Below the pieces are notes generated by a model. It was not told the origin of the DNA. It saw nothing but the letters and a program-made list of their open reading frames with translations, and made no database searches. 64,000 nt of DNA. It comes from QHXW01 sp035297145 (lineage in GTDB: Bacteria; Acidobacteriota; Terriglobia; Bryobacterales; Bryobacteraceae). Where the stretch lies: the NCBI GenBank assembly GCA_035297145.1, contig DATGZN010000077.1:62001-126000 (forward strand), written 5' to 3'. Made by a program: the position numbers and the translations under genes. Each line of letters opens with the position of its first letter. The first letter of the stretch is position 1. Positions 60,305-64,000 of the stretch are shown piece after piece.

Positions 60305-63250
60305 TTGAGGTCACGTCTTACACCGGTGCTATTCTTCAGGTTTTCATCAACATCACGCCATCTCCGTAAGCTGGCTGCGTCTGTCGCTTGGTTTGGAATG
60401 ACTGCGGCGGTGGCGCTGCCGGCAACGGTGACGGTTCCCATCCGGAGTGTCACGTTTGAACCCAATGTGGGCCAAACCGACACATGTGTGAAGTACCTGG
60501 CACACTCCGCGCACTCCACGCTCTGGCTGACGCAAAACGGCGCGGTGCTGAAGGCCGCGGCGGGCAGCGGGCGGAAATCCGCGGTTCTGAAGCTCCAGTT
60601 TGCCGGTGCGAATCCCGCTCCGCAAATGGAAGCCGAGGAGCAGCGTACAGGCGTGAGCAACTACTTCATCGGGCGTGATCCGAACAACTGGCATCCGGGC
60701 GTCCCCCAGTTCGCCATGGTCCGCTACCGCAATGTTTATCCGGGGATCGACGCGGTCTTCCATGGAAACGCGAGCGACCTGGAATACGACTTCGTAGTGA
60801 GCCCCGGCGCGAACCCGGATAAGATCCGATTGGTCTTTGATGGCGCCGATGCCATCACGGCCGATGCGTCCGGCGATCTGGTGGTAAAAATCGGCGGCGC
60901 GGAGATGCGCAGCCGTAAGCCGCGCATCTACCAACGAGGCGCCACCGGCGACGAGCTCGTGAAAGGCCGGTACGCCGTATTGGGAAAGCGATCCGCCGGG
61001 TTCGTGATCGATGGGTATGATCCGGCGCGGGCGTTGGTAGTCGATCCCATCCTCAGTTACGCGACCTTTCTCGGCGGAGAAGGCACCGATACCGCCAACG
61101 CCATGGCCATGGACGCCGAGGGCAATATCTATGTCGCGGGCAGCACCAACTCCGGCCAATTCCCGACCAAGGCGGCCTTCAACCCCGGCCTGACCAACGC
61201 CACCGACGTCGCCTTCATCGCGAAATTCAATCCGGCGGCGGCGGGCGAAAATTCTCTGATCTACTCAACGTACCTGGGCGGCAACATCAGCGACGAGGCG
61301 TTCGGCCTCGCTATCGACGCGAACAACAACGTCTATGTCACGGGGCGCACACTCTCGACCAACTTTCCCTTGAAGAATGCGTTTCAGACCGCGTTCAGCA
61401 CGGCGACCAACTGTAAGGACTCAGCGGGAAACCCCGCGACATGCGAGCACGCATTCGTTACCGAGCTTGCCGCCAACGGGAAATCGCTGGTCTACTCCTC
61501 AAACCTGGGCGGGACCAGTCAGGATGAGGCGATCGGCATTGGCGTGGATGCCGCCGGCAACGCGTACGTAACAGGACAAACCTTTTCCACCGACTTCCCC
61601 ACCGCCGGATCCCCATATCAGAGCAGCCAGAAAGGCTCCGCCGACGCGGGCGACGTTTTTTTGTCCGTGGTGACGGCAGGAGGGACGAGCCTGTCGTACT
61701 CTACCTATTTCGGCGGATCGGCCGTGGATACAGCTGCGGCGATCGCCGTGTCACCGTCTGGAATGGCCTACATAACCGGCACGACTGCGTCCACCGACCT
61801 GCCAACCACCTCGAACGCCCTTCAGGGTAAGCCCAGCGGCGGCCCTGGAGACTCGTTTCTGGCCGTATTCAACCCCAAAACGGGGGGCACCGGGTCGCTG
61901 ACCTATTCCACCTACCTGGGGGGAAAGGACGGCAGCACCTTAGCCAACGCGGTAGCGGTCGATGCAGCCGGCGTGATCTATATAACGGGGGCGACCAATG
62001 CGGATGATTACCCCGTGTCTTCGGGGGCCTTTAGCAGCAAGTATGCAGGCTCGCTGTCGGCCGGCGGAATTGCCGGTGTGGGAGACGCATTCATCACCAA
62101 GCTCGATACCACCGCCTCGGGATCGGGGCAAGTGGTGTACTCGACGTTTTTCGGCGGAGCGTTGAACGATGAGGGTCTTGGGATCGCCGTGGATTCCACG
62201 GGACGGATCACCGTGGCCGGGCAAACCGACTCCCTTGCATTCCCCGTCACCGGCGATGCGTTCCAAAAATTCAATGCCGGCCCTTCTCCCACTGGCCAAG
62301 GTTTCATCGCGCGCTTCGATCCTTCCAAGTCCGGAACCGCTTCCTTGCTCTACTCGACCTATCTGGGCGGCAACCAGAACGACCAGTTGATTGGTGTGGC
62401 CGTAGACAAAACCGGGAACCTGGTAGCAGCAGTAGGGACTGTCCAATCCTCCAATCCCCCGATCACCATTTCGGCCTTACAGAGATCCTATGGCGGCGGC
62501 GGTAGCAATGCTTACATCGCGGAATTTGACTTCACCAAAAGCGGACCCTCTCCCCGATCGGTTTTGAATGGAGCGAGCCTAGTGGACACGGGCTTATCGC
62601 CGGGGCTCATCTTCACGGTCATGGGTTCGGGCTTCGGACCTTCGGTGCCGGAACTTGGGGGACTCGATGAAAATGGGCACATGCCCACCACGCTGGCCGG
62701 CGTCCAACTCATGGTGGACAACTTTCCTGCGCCGCTGCTTTACGTGTCCGAGAACCAGATCAATGCCGTGGCGCCCTACGAGTTGTCCAATCGACTTGGG
62801 GGCAACGTGAGCATCCAAGTGGTCTACAACGGCGTGGGCGGCAGCCTCGTCTCCGATCTGGTGGTGATTGCGGCCCCGGCAATTTTTTCGTCTGGCAACG
62901 GTCAGGGAATCATCCTGAACCAGGACAACAGCCTCAACGGTCCGGGTGATCCGGCGGCCGCTGGGTCCAAGATCCGGATTTTTGCAACCGGAGAGGGCCC
63001 GATTCAACCGGACGGAGTCGATGGCCAGTTTGTCAGCCTGAACAATCCGCCACGTCCCGTATTGCCCGTGGTGCTGATGATCGGCGGCGCAAATGCCAAC
63101 ATCAGCTACGCCGGAACGGTGCCCGGCTCGTTCGAAGGATTCTTCGAGGTGGACGCCACAATTCCCGCCGGCGCCTCTTCGGGCAACAATCCGGTCGAGC
63201 TGATTGTAGGCGGCATCGCCAGCACGGCGGTCAATGTCGTGGTGAAATGA
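60305..63250 (+). CDS. Giant exported SBBP-repeat beta-propeller protein with TIGR03437 C-terminal domain
   Basis: 981 residues. N-terminal signal region (hydrophobic WFGMTAAVALP), an opening domain of the type found in front of SBBP proteins (about 50-245: FEPNVGQTD, YFIGRDPNNW, VYPGIDAVFHGN), then about ten SBBP repeats (about 250-755) with the consensus SYSTYFGGSAVDTAAAIAV, and a C-terminal TIGR03437 domain from about 765. Beta-propeller surface or secreted protein; binding target unknown. TTG at 60305 is the chosen start because it leads into the signal peptide. Confidence 0.85.
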   Translation: MRSRLTPVLFFRFSSTSRHLRKLAASVAWFGMTAAVALPATVTVPIRSVTFEPNVGQTDTCVKYLAHSAHSTLWLTQNGAVLKAAAGSGRKSAVLKLQFAGANPAPQMEAEEQRTGVSNYFIGRDPNNWHPGVPQFAMVRYRNVYPGIDAVFHGNASDLEYDFVVSPGANPDKIRLVFDGADAITADASGDLVVKIGGAEMRSRKPRIYQRGATGDELVKGRYAVLGKRSAGFVIDGYDPARALVVDPILSYATFLGGEGTDTANAMAMDAEGNIYVAGSTNSGQFPTKAAFNPGLTNATDVAFIAKFNPAAAGENSLIYSTYLGGNISDEAFGLAIDANNNVYVTGRTLSTNFPLKNAFQTAFSTATNCKDSAGNPATCEHAFVTELAANGKSLVYSSNLGGTSQDEAIGIGVDAAGNAYVTGQTFSTDFPTAGSPYQSSQKGSADAGDVFLSVVTAGGTSLSYSTYFGGSAVDTAAAIAVSPSGMAYITGTTASTDLPTTSNALQGKPSGGPGDSFLAVFNPKTGGTGSLTYSTYLGGKDGSTLANAVAVDAAGVIYITGATNADDYPVSSGAFSSKYAGSLSAGGIAGVGDAFITKLDTTASGSGQVVYSTFFGGALNDEGLGIAVDSTGRITVAGQTDSLAFPVTGDAFQKFNAGPSPTGQGFIARFDPSKSGTASLLYSTYLGGNQNDQLIGVAVDKTGNLVAAVGTVQSSNPPITISALQRSYGGGGSNAYIAEFDFTKSGPSPRSVLNGASLVDTGLSPGLIFTVMGSGFGPSVPELGGLDENGHMPTTLAGVQLMVDNFPAPLLYVSENQINAVAPYELSNRLGGNVSIQVVYNGVGGSLVSDLVVIAAPAIFSSGNGQGIILNQDNSLNGPGDPAAAGSKIRIFATGEGPIQPDGVDGQFVSLNNPPRPVLPVVLMIGGANANISYAGTVPGSFEGFFEVDATIPAGASSGNNPVELIVGGIASTAVNVVVK

Positions 63251-63263
63251 CGGCTCACGCGCC

Positions 63264-63623
63264 TCATTTCAACTCAATCACCAGTGTGCGGTAAGGCTTC
63301 GATCCCAGGTTGATGAGCTGGGGCGCATCCTCGCCCTTGTCATGCCAGATCACGTCGCCGGACTTCCGTTCGCGTACCGTCTTCTCATGCGTGGTGGAGT
63401 CGGTGCGCTCGTAGCGGCAATCGTCCAGGAAGACGATGATCTGGTTGCTTTGGCGGATAGATCGCTCGCGAGGCACGCCCGGGTTATAAGTCACCTCGCT
63501 GACGCGCACGTGCGCATTCTCGAGCGCCACTTTCGCGGGCAGCGCCGCCCAGCCAAAACTCCATACGGCGCCAAGCGTCAGGGCCGAAGAGATCGCCGCG
63601 CTCAGCACAATCGCTTTTCGCAT
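63264..63623 (-). CDS. Small exported cupin-like protein
   Basis: 119 residues: a signal peptide (about 1-28), then a cupin-like set of strands: VALENAHVRVSEVTYNPGV, SNQIIVFLDDCRY, GDVIWHDKGEDAPQLINLG and YRTLVIELK. The usual metal-binding His/Glu set of cupin motif 1 is reduced, so it may be non-enzymatic. Convergent with the SBBP gene (13 nt between the ends). Confidence 0.7.
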   Translation of the reverse strand: MRKAIVLSAAISSALTLGAVWSFGWAALPAKVALENAHVRVSEVTYNPGVPRERSIRQSNQIIVFLDDCRYERTDSTTHEKTVRERKSGDVIWHDKGEDAPQLINLGSKPYRTLVIELK

Positions 63624-63700
63624 CCCGCATCCTCGCTTTCCGGATCAAGATACCACAGGGTTGCAAGCGCGGGGATTCTACTGACACAATATCCTGCGAT

Positions 63701-64000
63701 ATGCGATTGCGCGTGCTCGGCATCGTCCTCGCCGGAGGAAAAGGCACCCGGCTCTACCCGCTCACCAAGGAGCGTGCCAAGCCGGCGGTTCCGTTCGGAG
63801 GGAAGTATCGCATCATCGATTTCGTGCTCAGCAACTTCATCAATTCGGGAATCTATTCGATCTACGTGCTCACCCAGTTCCGCAGCCAGTCGCTGTTGCA
63901 GCACCTCAACGAAGGCTGGCAGTTCGGCAGCCTGCTCAAGAACCAGTTCATCATTCCTGTGCCGGCGCAGATGCGCTCCGCGGACGAAACCTGGTATCAG
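63701..64000 (+). CDS. glgC: Glucose-1-phosphate adenylyltransferase, N-terminal part
   Basis: 100 residues visible; continues past the window. MRLRVLGIVLAGGKGTRLYP (nucleotide-binding GGxGTRL), KERAKPAVPFGGKYRIIDF, then SNFINSGIYSIYVLTQF, all diagnostic of GlgC. Makes ADP-glucose for glycogen. The start is ATG at 63701. Confidence 0.95.
   Translation, partial: MRLRVLGIVLAGGKGTRLYPLTKERAKPAVPFGGKYRIIDFVLSNFINSGIYSIYVLTQFRSQSLLQHLNEGWQFGSLLKNQFIIPVPAQMRSADETWYQ

Overview
The window looks like chromosomal DNA of a GC-rich (roughly 60% by eye) Acidobacteriota member, most likely of the Bryobacterales/Solibacteraceae type. Lineage-typical marks are two large secreted proteins ending in the domain catalogued as TIGR03437 (Solibacter C-terminal domain), an SBBP-repeat beta-propeller, a PadR/ADOP-permease pair, a secretin carrying a cohesin domain, many Tat-exported oxidoreductases, and frequent GTG/TTG starts. 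This placement is inferred from gene content; no 16S or other rRNA, tRNA, CRISPR array, integrase or intact insertion sequence was seen.

Layout. 1-9.8 kb: 3' truncated comEC, a PH-domain membrane protein, a frameshifted ADOP-type permease under a PadR regulator, a CPBP intramembrane protease behind a diverged duplicate of the padR promoter, an orphan ABC half-exporter, a YdcF protein and a small membrane protein. 9.9-15.4 kb: a compact minus-strand run that is transcribed guanine deaminase-like, ureF, ureD, ureA, ureB, ureC, ureG, pgsA; ureE is absent. 15.5-22.9 kb: a serine hydrolase/VanX-type dipeptidase fusion, a DinB - Gfo/Idh/MocA - flavin oxidase operon, a putative nucleotidyltransferase toxin-antitoxin pair and a DUF2059 protein. 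22.9-31.8 kb: gltD-gltB with a divergent LysR regulator, then glutamine-dependent nadE. 32.1-34.6 kb: an ECF sigma factor, a membrane protein and a serine hydrolase in overlapping order. 34.7-48.3 kb: mixed metabolism (sensor kinase, radical SAM/SPASM protein, an endonuclease III-like protein without its usual catalytic residues, sarcosine-oxidase-like enzyme, exported RraA-like protein, a frameshifted DUF4160 gene with DUF2442, an alpha/beta hydrolase, an exported Gfo/Idh protein, kbl, an OFA transporter). 48.3-64 kb: surface and secretion genes (BACON/TIGR03437 protein, STN-like protein, caspase-like protein, two pseudopilins, TPR-secretin-cohesin), smpB, pepA, a 3-hydroxyacyl-CoA dehydrogenase, the SBBP giant protein, and the 5' end of glgC.

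Themes. Nitrogen handling is well represented (purine deamination, urea hydrolysis, glutamate synthase, amidotransferase-type NAD synthesis). Envelope and export functions make up most of the rest. Several regulatory regions can be read in the sequence: the padR promoter has a dyad operator that is repeated upstream of the protease gene, and three genes (padR, the LysR gene and the gene at 17821-18384) have -10 elements so close to the start codon that leaderless mRNAs are predicted. Two genes are broken by one-base losses in 4-nt homopolymers (at about 3762 and 42754); these could be real or assembly errors.
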